Position numbers and translations under genes: made by a program. Shown here one piece after another: positions 7,020 through 13,537 of a stretch of DNA of 64,000 nt. The first letter of the stretch is position 1. Every line of letters starts with the position of its first letter. This DNA comes from an uncultured Clostridia bacterium (GTDB taxonomy: Bacteria > Bacillota_A > Clostridia > TANB77 > CAG-508): positions 62,001-126,000 of the forward strand of contig CALXSA010000001.1 of the NCBI GenBank assembly GCA_944390995.1. The letters run 5' to 3'. Below the pieces are notes generated by a model. It was given only the letters and a program-made list of their open reading frames with translations. It searched no databases and was not told where the DNA came from.

Positions 7020-7541
7020 ATGACTTATTTTGCTATTAACAAATTTGGAAAAAGTATGAACGTTTATAGTGATACTGGACATAAGAACAAGATAGGTACC
7101 ATTGGTAATCGAGAGGCTTTTGTTGTAATGGGTGCAGAAGGAGAACCTTATATCTCGTTTAGAGGTCCTAACTTAAAGTTAAAAGAAGGATATTTAGACA
7201 CGAGAAATGTAAGTGGACTTTTAAAAGTTATTACAGATTATCCTTATGGTAGTGCAACAATAAATGGTACAAAATATAAGACCTACCTTATGCGAAGAAC
7301 TATGAAAGTTTATACTGCTACCGGAAGGGAATGGGGTGGCGTTGCTTCTGGAATGCTTGTTGCTACTAATAGCATCTGGTGTGGCGATAGTCATCCAACC
7401 TGGAAAGCTGTTAATTATGTAAAAAGTACATCCGGTAAATGGGTTAAAGTTGATGGTGATGGTTACGATCACGGTTTCGTTGACTTTGATTTAGGCAATG
7501 GCTCAATGCCAAGTAACATTGCATTATATGGCTCTTGGTAA
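7020..7541 (+). CDS. Beta-rich protein of unknown function, SH3-like N-terminus
   Basis: The 173-aa product has no signal peptide or membrane helix. Residues 1-68 read like an SH3-type or similar small beta barrel (MNVYSDTGHKNKIGTIGNREAFVV...GYLDTRNV); residues 85-173 are Gly-, Trp- and Tyr-rich, with YLMRRTMKVYTATGREWGG and a final GDGYDHGFVDFDLGNG. Codons such as GGC, CGA, ACC and TCC are used more often than in the AT-rich genes around it, suggesting a separate origin. It lies directly after the GH25 gene, has its own tandem-box promoter, and ends at a strong terminator. By position it may be exported cargo or a wall-binding factor; I do not recognise the family. Confidence 0.75.
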   Translation: MTYFAINKFGKSMNVYSDTGHKNKIGTIGNREAFVVMGAEGEPYISFRGPNLKLKEGYLDTRNVSGLLKVITDYPYGSATINGTKYKTYLMRRTMKVYTATGREWGGVASGMLVATNSIWCGDSHPTWKAVNYVKSTSGKWVKVDGDGYDHGFVDFDLGNGSMPSNIALYGSW

Positions 7542-7543
7542 AA

Positions 7544-7588
7544 AATAATAGGCTTAAGGGGAAAATATCTTAAGCCTATTATTTTTAC
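7544..7588. terminator. Strong intrinsic terminator
   Basis: AATAATAGGCTTAAG (7544-7558) is a perfect 15-bp match to CTTAAGCCTATTATT (7569-7583), followed by TTTT. It begins 3 bp after the stop of the SH3-like gene. Confidence 0.9.
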
Positions 7589-7710
7589 ACAACTTTTACG
7601 ATAGATTTGAGTAGATGATAATTGGTTTATTCTACTTAAATGTGTAGTTTAACTATAATTGTCTCATTTTTCATTGTATATTTTAAAAGCAGAGTTGTTA
7701 TATTTATGTT

Positions 7711-8718
7711 TTATTTTAAATTTAAAACTACTCTAAAGCCAACTTTGTCAAGAGGAGCAACATTTTTCAAATTATGACTATATATTGGGAAATGTTCACC
7801 AGCATGGTCATAATGTCCTCCCACACAGTAATATCCCATAATCTCATTTTCATCTATTGAAAGGTAGTCATCTGTATATTCCCATAAATTTCCTGCCAAA
7901 TCATATATATTATTTGTTATATTCCTATCTGTAGCTCCTGTGGAAAGTATCATATTATATCCTGCTTTTTGAATATTTTCTCCATATTTATAGTTCTTTC
8001 CGTAATCTATAGAATAATATCCTGTAAAGTCAAAATTAACATTTGAATAGTTACCATATTCAGAACTATCATAGATATCATACCCAGATTTATTTATCCA
8101 TTCTATTATGTACATCATCTGTTTTAAAGTTGGTAAATCACTCGAATAATATTCATTATCATACATACTTTTGGCATTTAACTTTGCGTTTCTTAAACTA
8201 ATATAATTCCATGGTATTATTCCTTTTTTACTTACTGGCACTCCTCTTACATCATTTGTATCTGAATCAAAGCCATTTAATCTATCTTGTATTTCTGTTG
8301 GTACTCCGGCTTCATATCTTGAAATATAAAAGCCTCCATATTTTAATATTTGTTTTTCATCATTATTTTGCATATTAAGTAAATCAGGTTCATATTGAAA
8401 TTCTTTCTCTATCTCCTCTATGTCATAAAAAATATCTTCCTTGTCAACTGGAACCCAAACAAATTGATTTCCATTTTCATCTTCTATTACTAAGCCTTTA
8501 TTCCAGTCTCTAATAACTCCATCATCTATTTTAGTCCATTGAGCTGTTTCTGTATCGACTGTATGGAAGCCTTCAGGTATTTTAGGATTGTTATAATATG
8601 ATATGGTTAAATCAGTTTGTTCTTGGCTGTTTTCCTTATTTAATTGTATGCAAACCAAAATAGAGGTAGCCACAATGACAACTATTAAAAGTGTTATAAG
8701 TAATATTTTTTTATCCAT
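7711..8718 (-). CDS. Membrane-anchored protein with FGE-sulfatase (SUMF1/C-type-lectin-like) domain
   Basis: The 335-aa product has an N-terminal anchor (LLITLLIVVIVATSILVCIQL), then an outside domain from about residue 50. FVWVPVDKEDI, GGFYISRYEAG, PWNYISLRNAKLNAKSMY, NIYDLAGNLWEYTDD and the end GFRVVLNLK are the hallmarks of the formylglycine-generating-enzyme fold. The cysteine pair of true FGE enzymes is not evident, so it is more likely a binding module than a catalyst. The start at 8718 is chosen because AAGGGG is well spaced from it, whereas ATG 8727 abuts that site. It overlaps the upstream response-regulator gene by 8 bp, so the two are translationally coupled and may form a sensing or output pair. 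Confidence 0.75.
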   Translation of the reverse strand: MDKKILLITLLIVVIVATSILVCIQLNKENSQEQTDLTISYYNNPKIPEGFHTVDTETAQWTKIDDGVIRDWNKGLVIEDENGNQFVWVPVDKEDIFYDIEEIEKEFQYEPDLLNMQNNDEKQILKYGGFYISRYEAGVPTEIQDRLNGFDSDTNDVRGVPVSKKGIIPWNYISLRNAKLNAKSMYDNEYYSSDLPTLKQMMYIIEWINKSGYDIYDSSEYGNYSNVNFDFTGYYSIDYGKNYKYGENIQKAGYNMILSTGATDRNITNNIYDLAGNLWEYTDDYLSIDENEIMGYYCVGGHYDHAGEHFPIYSHNLKNVAPLDKVGFRVVLNLK

Positions 8719-9460
8719 ATGTTTCATCCCCTTTTTTATTTATTTTTTCAAAGTTGTTTACAACATATCTTATAAATAACTTTGTAGTCGGCTTTTTGTC
8801 TTCAATAAAATTAAAATATTCATTAACAATATTATACTTTGTATCCATATACATGTTATTCATTAATTTTTCAATTCCCCATTTTATTACAAGGCCATTT
8901 TTTTTGTTGTTCTTTTTTGCGACCTTTCTGTATATATCGTTTTCTAAATCAAAATTGATTTTTTCCTCATATATTATTTGATATATTGCATCTTTTAAAT
9001 ATTTATATGAACTAGAATTTTTATTAAAGTTAAATTCTTTTAAAGTTTCTTCTATGTATTTTTTTATATTTTCATTATTATTTTCAATCTTTACTCTTTC
9101 AATTAATTTTAATAATTCTAATGAATTATATGGTTTAGGAAGTATACCATATATGTATTTTCTATATTTATCTGTTTTATATAATTTATCAATATAGCTA
9201 GAAATCACGATTACTCTAGTCTTTGTTAAGTATTTATCTTTTTGCTCTATTAATATATCTAATAATTCCAGCCCATTCATTTCTGGCATCATTAGGTCTA
9301 ATAGTAAAATGTCCGGTATATTTTTTTGCATAATTTCAAGGGTCTCTTTACCATTGCTGCTAATTCCAATAAGTTTAATATTATTTTCTCTCTTAATTAT
9401 GCTATTAAATATATTTTTTACCGTTGTTAGTTCGTCATCCGCTATAAGGATAGTGCTCAT
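8711..9460 (-). CDS. Response regulator with receiver and Spo0A-C-like domain
   Basis: The 249-aa product has a receiver (residues 1-120) with D8-D9, phospho-acceptor D55 (LLLDLMMPEMNG), VIVISSY and K108 (ILPKPY). Residues 130-240 resemble Spo0A-C: SSSYKYLKDAIYQII matches the 'GyxYLreAI' start, GLVIKWGIEKLM the recognition-helix region, and PTTKLFIRYVV the 'PTNSEFI' end. It is closer in length to Spo0A than the regulator at 1836 but still divergent. AGAGGT precedes the ATG, and a GATATAAT-type -10 lies near 9515-9525. It is the first gene of an operon with the FGE-fold membrane protein. It is a candidate activator for the tandem-box promoters. Confidence 0.85.
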   Translation of the reverse strand: MSTILIADDELTTVKNIFNSIIKRENNIKLIGISSNGKETLEIMQKNIPDILLLDLMMPEMNGLELLDILIEQKDKYLTKTRVIVISSYIDKLYKTDKYRKYIYGILPKPYNSLELLKLIERVKIENNNENIKKYIEETLKEFNFNKNSSSYKYLKDAIYQIIYEEKINFDLENDIYRKVAKKNNKKNGLVIKWGIEKLMNNMYMDTKYNIVNEYFNFIEDKKPTTKLFIRYVVNNFEKINKKGDETYG

Positions 9461-9544
9461 ACTTTTACCTCTAAATTTATTTTATATTGTTTTCCATTCT
9501 CTATAATTATTAGATATATTATATCATATTTTTGCTTTATTTTT

Positions 9545-9594
9545 TTCCTCTTTATTCCACTTTTATATAATTTATATGTTTTTTATAGTATAAT
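9545..9594 (+). promoter_or_regulatory. Promoter with tandem TTCCNCTTT boxes ahead of the secreted-protein gene
   Basis: TTCCTCTTT (9545-9553) and TTCCACTTT (9555-9563) repeat at 10 bp; TATAAT lies at 9589-9594, 25 bp after the second box, exactly as at 6944-6993. The promoter drives the gene at 9689. The leader that follows holds a hairpin (AGTCAC/GTGACT, 9626-9640). Confidence 0.55.
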
Positions 9595-9646
9595 TGTTTA
9601 AACTTTTATAGTTTTTTAGGTTATTAGTCACTGTGTGACTGATAAT

Positions 9647-10316
9647 ATGGTTAGAGAGCTTATGAAATAATAGTTAGGAGGTTCTTCAATGATTAACAAT
9701 CGGTTATCTAGGGGCTTAAGCCTTCTTCTGACACTTGTATTGTGTCTGTGCGCTTTTCCTTTATCTACTCTCGCAGTAGATAATACTCCGTCCATCGAGA
9801 GCAATACTCTTGATGTACAGAGTATTGAGGAAGCTGGCGTTTCTAAGGAGAAAGCCATGCAAGTCTTGGATGTTTCTAAAGATGAAGCCCAAGATATGGA
9901 ATTCTATCTGATTACCATTCCTACAGCAAGCGACCATGTATCTATTGGTAGCGGAGATACCCATACTTTCCCCAAATTTTCCTTTTCCGGAGAAAATGGT
10001 GGTTCTTATTTTACTGTAAATGGTAATCAGATGAAATATGCCGTGGTATGGTGGCCAAATTCTAATAGCGCGGCATATTTAAGAATTCATTTGTATAAGT
10101 ATGGATATCCAACTTATATTAGTACTATGTACTTAACCAGTATTGGCAATATTGGAAATGTACAGTCCAAACAATCTGATTGGATTTCGACTACAAAAGG
10201 GTTAGACTATAGATTTGTCTATAAGTCTTGTTATGAAGATGGCTCTGCAACGCCTGCACGGTGTAGTGTCCAAATGCTTGTCGGTGTAGTGTAACTTTTC
10301 TATGCTCTCTAACCAT
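9647..10316. repeat. 13-bp perfect inverted repeat flanking the secreted-protein gene
   Basis: ATGGTTAGAGAGC at 9647-9659 in the leader is the exact reverse complement of GCTCTCTAACCAT at 10304-10316 just after the stop codon. Both lie inside the expected transcript, so the mRNA ends could pair, or the pair could mark the ends of a cassette. No target-site duplication was seen. Confidence 0.6.
9689..10294 (+). CDS. Secreted protein of unknown function, 201 aa
   Basis: A classical signal peptide covers residues 1-29: basic MINNRLSRG, a Leu-rich core and cleavage near STLA-VD. Residues 30-75 form an acidic linker or propeptide with repeated QSIEEAGVSKEKA and VLDVSKDEA-like units. Residues 80-201 look like a beta-sandwich (SGDTHTFPKFSFSGENGGSYF, YAVVWWPNS, a YVVYKS-like strand with cysteines at about 179 and 192). 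The pro-region and secretion fit a bacteriocin or toxin-like factor, but no family is recognised. Its codon use (CTG, TCC, GCG, ACC) is visibly more GC-rich than its neighbours, suggesting transfer. AGGAGG precedes the ATG; a tandem-box promoter and a terminator frame it. Confidence 0.8.
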   Translation: MINNRLSRGLSLLLTLVLCLCAFPLSTLAVDNTPSIESNTLDVQSIEEAGVSKEKAMQVLDVSKDEAQDMEFYLITIPTASDHVSIGSGDTHTFPKFSFSGENGGSYFTVNGNQMKYAVVWWPNSNSAAYLRIHLYKYGYPTYISTMYLTSIGNIGNVQSKQSDWISTTKGLDYRFVYKSCYEDGSATPARCSVQMLVGVV

Positions 10317-10347
10317 AGGTACATACTTTGTATGTACCTAAATTTTT
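10317..10347 (+). terminator. Intrinsic terminator after the secreted-protein gene
   Basis: AGGTACATAC (10317-10326) pairs with GTATGTACCT (10330-10339) around a 3-nt loop, followed by AAATTTTTTT. It also lies at the 3' end of the convergent minus-strand gene. Confidence 0.8.
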
Positions 10348-10698
10348 TTATCTATAATAGTTTTCTACTATTGTTGTTATAAACAACTTGGACGTTACTT
10401 TTTCATCTTTCTCTAAATAAAAATAACTCATAACACAATATAAATTTGTATTAAGAAACATAGTTTCAATACTCTTTTCAATATTCCATTTAATTCTTTT
10501 TTTATTTACATTTAATTCTTTTTGCATTTTTTCATATAATCTATTGTTTAAATCTTCTATCAATAATTCATCTTGAATTCCATCTTTTATTGCTATTTTT
10601 AAGTATTTGTATCCTAAACTTGTCCTATTAAATTTAAATTTATTAAGTTCTGTATCTATATATTTATTTATATCTTTTTTATTCATATCAAAGCTCAC
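10348..10698 (-). CDS. Receiver-less Spo0A-C-like DNA-binding protein, 116 aa
   Basis: The whole protein corresponds to a Spo0A C-terminal domain: TSLGYKYLKIAIKDGI matches the 'KGYxYLREAI' start of that fold, NKKRIKWNIEKSIETMF the recognition-helix region, and VTSKLFITTIVENY the 'PTNSEFI' end. No receiver precedes it, so it cannot be controlled by phosphorylation in the usual way. It may compete with, or be constitutive relative to, the two full-length regulators here. The start could be GTG 10698 or ATG 10686; neither has ideal spacing. It sits 13 bp downstream of the holin gene in the same operon, coupling DNA binding to lysis or secretion control. Confidence 0.75.
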   Translation of the reverse strand: MSFDMNKKDINKYIDTELNKFKFNRTSLGYKYLKIAIKDGIQDELLIEDLNNRLYEKMQKELNVNKKRIKWNIEKSIETMFLNTNLYCVMSYFYLEKDEKVTSKLFITTIVENYYR

Positions 10699-10711
10699 AT
10701 CCTATTAATAT

Positions 10712-11197
10712 TTATTTTTTCTCATTTTTGTTCTCATTAATTTCTTCAGCCTTTTTTTCAATAATATGTTGGATCACTTCTAGTCCTTTTATCAAAAAAT
10801 CAGGCAAATTAATGCCTACTTCGCTTAAATTCTCTAATATGCTTCTTAATTCATTTATTATTAAACAACCTAATGTAAACCATCCAAAAAGGATAACAAA
10901 GTCAATGTCAATGTTAATCAAATCTCCTAGATTTGATAGCATATAAGATGCTAAAAAAGTTATTAATATTAATATCCAATATCCTACCTTTTTTAATATT
11001 CCAATTAAACCTTTTGATGAACTCTCTTTTTTTGTAATTCTCGCTTTAATTGTTCCTGTTATGAAATCAACTACATTAAGAATTAAATATCCTAAAAAAA
11101 GAACTCTTTGTCCTCTAAAAAGTTCTGATATTCCAACAATAATAGTACTAAAAATCGAGTTTACAAAATTAAAAAATTTTATAATATTATCATTCAT
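10712..11197 (-). CDS. Phage/TcdE-type holin (toxin-secretion holin family), 161 aa
   Basis: Length and layout match the Phage_holin_4 / toxin-secretion-lysis holin family that includes TcdE, UtxA and phage phi-29-type relatives: a helix with GYLILNVVDFITGTIKA (the family DxxTGxxKA motif, residues about 35-55), the GLIGILKKVGYWILI stretch, membrane helices at about 68-88 and 92-112, then a conserved NELRSILENLSEVGINLPDFL amphipathic segment and a charged Lys/Glu tail. It would form membrane pores that let endolysin or toxin cross. GGAGG precedes the ATG. The receiver-less Spo0A-C gene is the next gene in the operon. In clostridial toxin loci such a holin exports signal-less proteins; here the candidates are the GH25, DUF1906 and SH3-like proteins. 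Confidence 0.9.
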   Translation of the reverse strand: MNDNIIKFFNFVNSIFSTIIVGISELFRGQRVLFLGYLILNVVDFITGTIKARITKKESSSKGLIGILKKVGYWILILITFLASYMLSNLGDLINIDIDFVILFGWFTLGCLIINELRSILENLSEVGINLPDFLIKGLEVIQHIIEKKAEEINENKNEKK

Positions 11198-11295
11198 AAA
11201 AAACCTCCAATACTTTGTTCTTTTGATATAATATACAGATTTTTTGTATATAAGGTATGTCGTTTATATAAATTTGTCTCTTTTTAATAACCTTA

Positions 11296-11373
11296 TTATG
11301 ATAAACTGTACGTAATATGTAACATTGCTTCTAACGCTATCTGTCCATATGCAACTGATTCTTTCTTATTCAT
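11296..11373 (-). CDS. Small 25-residue ORF upstream of the holin
   Basis: ATG 11373 follows a strong GGAGGTG site and opens MNKKESVAYGQIALEAMLHITYSLS, listed here in full only as segments: it begins MNKKESVAYGQIALEAML and ends TYSLS. Short proteins starting like this occur beside lysis genes in clostridial prophages and can be longer, so this one may be a shortened version. It lies 99 bp upstream of the holin on the same strand. Confidence 0.5.
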   Translation of the reverse strand: MNKKESVAYGQIALEAMLHITYSLS

Positions 11374-11441
11374 CCTTAACACCTCCAACAAAAGTGTCAA
11401 AAAAGTGTAACAATATTGTCCCATTTTTCTTCCATAACAAA

Positions 11442-11863
11442 TTACCTCTCTTTTATATATTTAGGTACACCTGCTGATCTTCCAAATTTCTCATTAAACT
11501 CATACCTATGTTTTGAAGGGTTGTAATCGTAGGCACTACTATTCCATTTTCTATATGTTTGATTATTCATATGACCTCGCTTTGACAATTTCATTGCGTC
11601 TTGATTATGTTGTGCTTGCATACTAGAATATTGGTCATCAATTCTCTTTTGTTCTCTTTTATTTTTCATAAAATTATTTTGAGCAATTTTTTTATTTGTT
11701 TTTGAAACTTCTTGTCTACTCTGTTTTTCTTCAGAATATCTTAAATCTGCTTTTATTATTTTTGTAATATATGCAGAGCTTGTACCAATGCTTTCGGCAA
11801 TTTCATTTACTTTTAAATGTTGCTAAAAAATAATTCCAAAATAACACTATTTTTATTTTCCAT
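11442..11863 (-). pseudogene. Broken helix-turn-helix protein
   Basis: The frame upstream of 11669 is open back to about 11826 and encodes a clear HTH (HLKVNEIAESIGTSSAYITK) followed by a basic, Gln/Asn-rich tail to KYIKER. It ends at an in-frame TAG, while a start ATG at 11863 opens MENKNSVILELFF in another frame. A single-base loss near the T6 tract at about 11826-11830 would join the two. An internal ATG at 11669 could still give a 75-aa tail without the HTH. The family looks like phage or plasmid DNA-binding proteins but I cannot name it. Confidence 0.6.
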
Positions 11864-11930
11864 TTCTTTGCACCTTGTCTGGTTAATTTTTTGTCAACGC
11901 TTTTTATGCATAGCAATTCTATTGGAGAGA

Positions 11931-12101
11931 CTACTTAATCTCCAATTCGTCCATTTTTTTCTTAAATGCTTGCTCTCTTTTCTTTCTGTTTTTTAATTCT
12001 TTGTATTTCTTATATTTGTCTATTAGTTTTGGCAATACATAATCTAAACGGAAAAATAATATAACAAAACATATTATCAATAATGCAAATCTTAAAGCCA
12101 T
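11931..12101 (-). CDS. Small single-pass membrane protein, 56 aa
   Basis: ATG 12101 is preceded by GGGGGGAAAAAG. Residues 3-22 form a hydrophobic helix (LRFALLIICFVILFFRLDYV); the rest is strongly basic and helical (KKYKELKNRKKREQAFKKK). It resembles the short membrane peptides found in phage lysis cassettes and toxin-like small proteins, but nothing identifies it. A longer frame would start inside the 667-bp repeat, but the ribosome site favours 12101. Confidence 0.5.
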   Translation of the reverse strand: MALRFALLIICFVILFFRLDYVLPKLIDKYKKYKELKNRKKREQAFKKKMDELEIK

Positions 12102-12252
12102 CTTTTTCCCCCCTTTCCTTATTAAATTAACAAAAGCAGACAAGAGCATATTTTCCTTATCTGCTTTTTATATAGTGTGTCCTTTGAATTTGCCCTTCAC
12201 TATATATACATTGCTTTACTCGTCAAAATTCTCCCCTATTTTTAAAAAAATT

Positions 12253-12432
12253 TTAAAATTTATAATTTTTTATTCCTTCAATTAGTTTTAAAATTATGAA
12301 TTGGTATCTATCTTCATCTCCAAAGCTATATTTTCTAATCATTTCCTTTTTTCTATCAATAATTTCTAATATAGCCATATCATCTCCATTTTGTGCTAGT
12401 TTCCCTAATTCATATAAACTTTTATTTCTCAT
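12253..12432 (-). CDS. Small helix-turn-helix protein, second copy
   Basis: Every base equals the copy at 852-1031, so it would make the same 59-aa HTH_16-like protein with the same GAGGAGGAG site. The coupled upstream sigma gene is truncated here, so expression depends on transcription from the unrelated sequence to the right. Confidence 0.65.
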   Translation of the reverse strand: MRNKSLYELGKLAQNGDDMAILEIIDRKKEMIRKYSFGDEDRYQFIILKLIEGIKNYKF

Positions 12433-12433
12433 C

Positions 12434-12781
12434 TTATAACTCCTCCTCTAAATATTTTTTTAACTTGTTAATTGCTCTAATTTTTATTTTACTTATTGTT
12501 TTGGTATAAACTTCTAATATCTCTGCTGCTTCCTGTTGCGTTAATTCTTCTTGAAATAGCAAAAAAATAACTGCCTGCTCGATTGCAGACAGTGATTCTA
12601 AAGCTTTTTTTAGTTGTAAAGAGGTGTCGACTCTCTCGACACTTGAAAAAGTGTCTTTTTCTGATATGAACTTTTGTAAAAAGAAGGAATATTCCTCATT
12701 ATTTAGTATTGTTTGTTCTCTTCCTTTCATTTTCATCTGTTTTTTAAAATAATACTTTGACGAAAGTATAATAGTTTTATT
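12434..12781 (-). pseudogene. 5'-truncated sigma factor, second copy
   Basis: The sequence equals residues 16-130 of the sigma factor at 1033-1425. Upstream of the repeat edge the frame continues for about a dozen codons (VVKKRIN...) to a TGA and has no start codon. An internal ATG at 12736 could give a 100-aa product that keeps region 4 but lacks the N-terminal helix; no ribosome site supports it strongly. If made, it might bind -35 DNA without a competent region 2 and interfere with the full-length factor. Confidence 0.75.
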
Positions 12782-12848
12782 AATTCTTTTTTTAACAACC
12801 TTTTTTCTAACGTGATATCATTTTTATTTTATTTAACATATGGATATA

Positions 12849-13382
12849 TCATTCATTCTGCTCCATTTTTTCATAATCACTTTCTCTTAATCTTCTTACA
12901 GTTCCTTCCCTTGTATCTACTATCTTATTATATTTTTCTGTTTCATATACATCTCCACTTACAATAACAATGTCTTTTTCTTCTATATCATTAATTGAAA
13001 TTTCTTTCCCTGTAGTATAGTCTAAAATTTTAGTATCGTCTCCCAAATAAATATCAGCTGCCTCTAATGTTCCAAATTCAGTTTCAACTTTGGAGTCAAG
13101 TTCCGAAGTTGCATTCCCTCTGATAAATATATGTTCTTCATTTATAAAGTTAACTACGCCAGCTACTTGCAAATCATGACCTATAAAATCGCTTCTTGAT
13201 AATTTATATTCTATATTTGATTTGATTGAGAAAGAAATAATATTAGTATCATTATATTCTGCATTGTTTTTCTTGCTTTCGTTTTCGGTTCTTAATTGAA
13301 ATACTAGGCAAAAAATTATTCCTAATACTATTACTCCTAAAATTATTATCAATGTTACTATTTTTAGTAATTTATTTTTCAT
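12849..13382 (-). CDS. Membrane-anchored protein of unknown function
   Basis: The 177-aa product has an N-terminal anchor (IVTLIIILGVIVLGIIFCLVF) after a short basic start, then an extracellular part. The second half (about 100-165) reads as a small beta barrel (DDTKILDYTTGKEISINDIEEKDIVIVSGDVYE), similar to the OB-like 'DUF' domains on clostridial envelope proteins. The start ATG 13382 is chosen because the in-frame GTG 13391 overlaps the GAGGTG site. It is divergent from prfA and lies just outside the repeat, so it is probably part of the resident chromosome. Confidence 0.65.
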   Translation of the reverse strand: MKNKLLKIVTLIIILGVIVLGIIFCLVFQLRTENESKKNNAEYNDTNIISFSIKSNIEYKLSRSDFIGHDLQVAGVVNFINEEHIFIRGNATSELDSKVETEFGTLEAADIYLGDDTKILDYTTGKEISINDIEEKDIVIVSGDVYETEKYNKIVDTREGTVRRLRESDYEKMEQNE

Positions 13383-13537
13383 CTCATTCACCTCAACTTA
13401 ATTTATTATACTATAAACAAACCAGTTTTTCAATTGACGTTTCAACATCTTCCTGTTTATCTCCCAAAAAACTATTGTATAATCTTCCAAAATGCTGTAT
13501 AATATTAATGTTAAATTAATATGTAAGGAGAATGAAT

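Larger units (their letters stand above)
12115..12781. repeat. Right copy of the perfect 667-bp direct repeat
   Basis: Identical to 714-1380, 11401 bp away in the same orientation. Its right edge cuts the sigma gene 15 codons after the start, and the regulatory hairpin seen at 1430-1484 is absent. This copy therefore looks like the secondary one, or the scar of a larger duplication or insertion. Perfect identity implies a recent event or ongoing gene conversion. Confidence 0.95.

Noticed and set aside
7630..7659. Fourth tandem-box promoter (TTCTACTTA followed by TATAAT)
   Set aside because: Only one box is present, the spacing to TATAAT is 15 bp, and no gene follows on that strand.
7711..8718. 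Variable protein of a diversity-generating retroelement (FGE/C-type-lectin fold)
   Set aside because: No reverse transcriptase or template repeat is present in the window, and no near-copy of the 3' end with A-specific changes was found.
852..12101. Complete prophage
   Set aside because: Holin and endolysin are present but there are no capsid, portal, terminase, tail or integrase genes.
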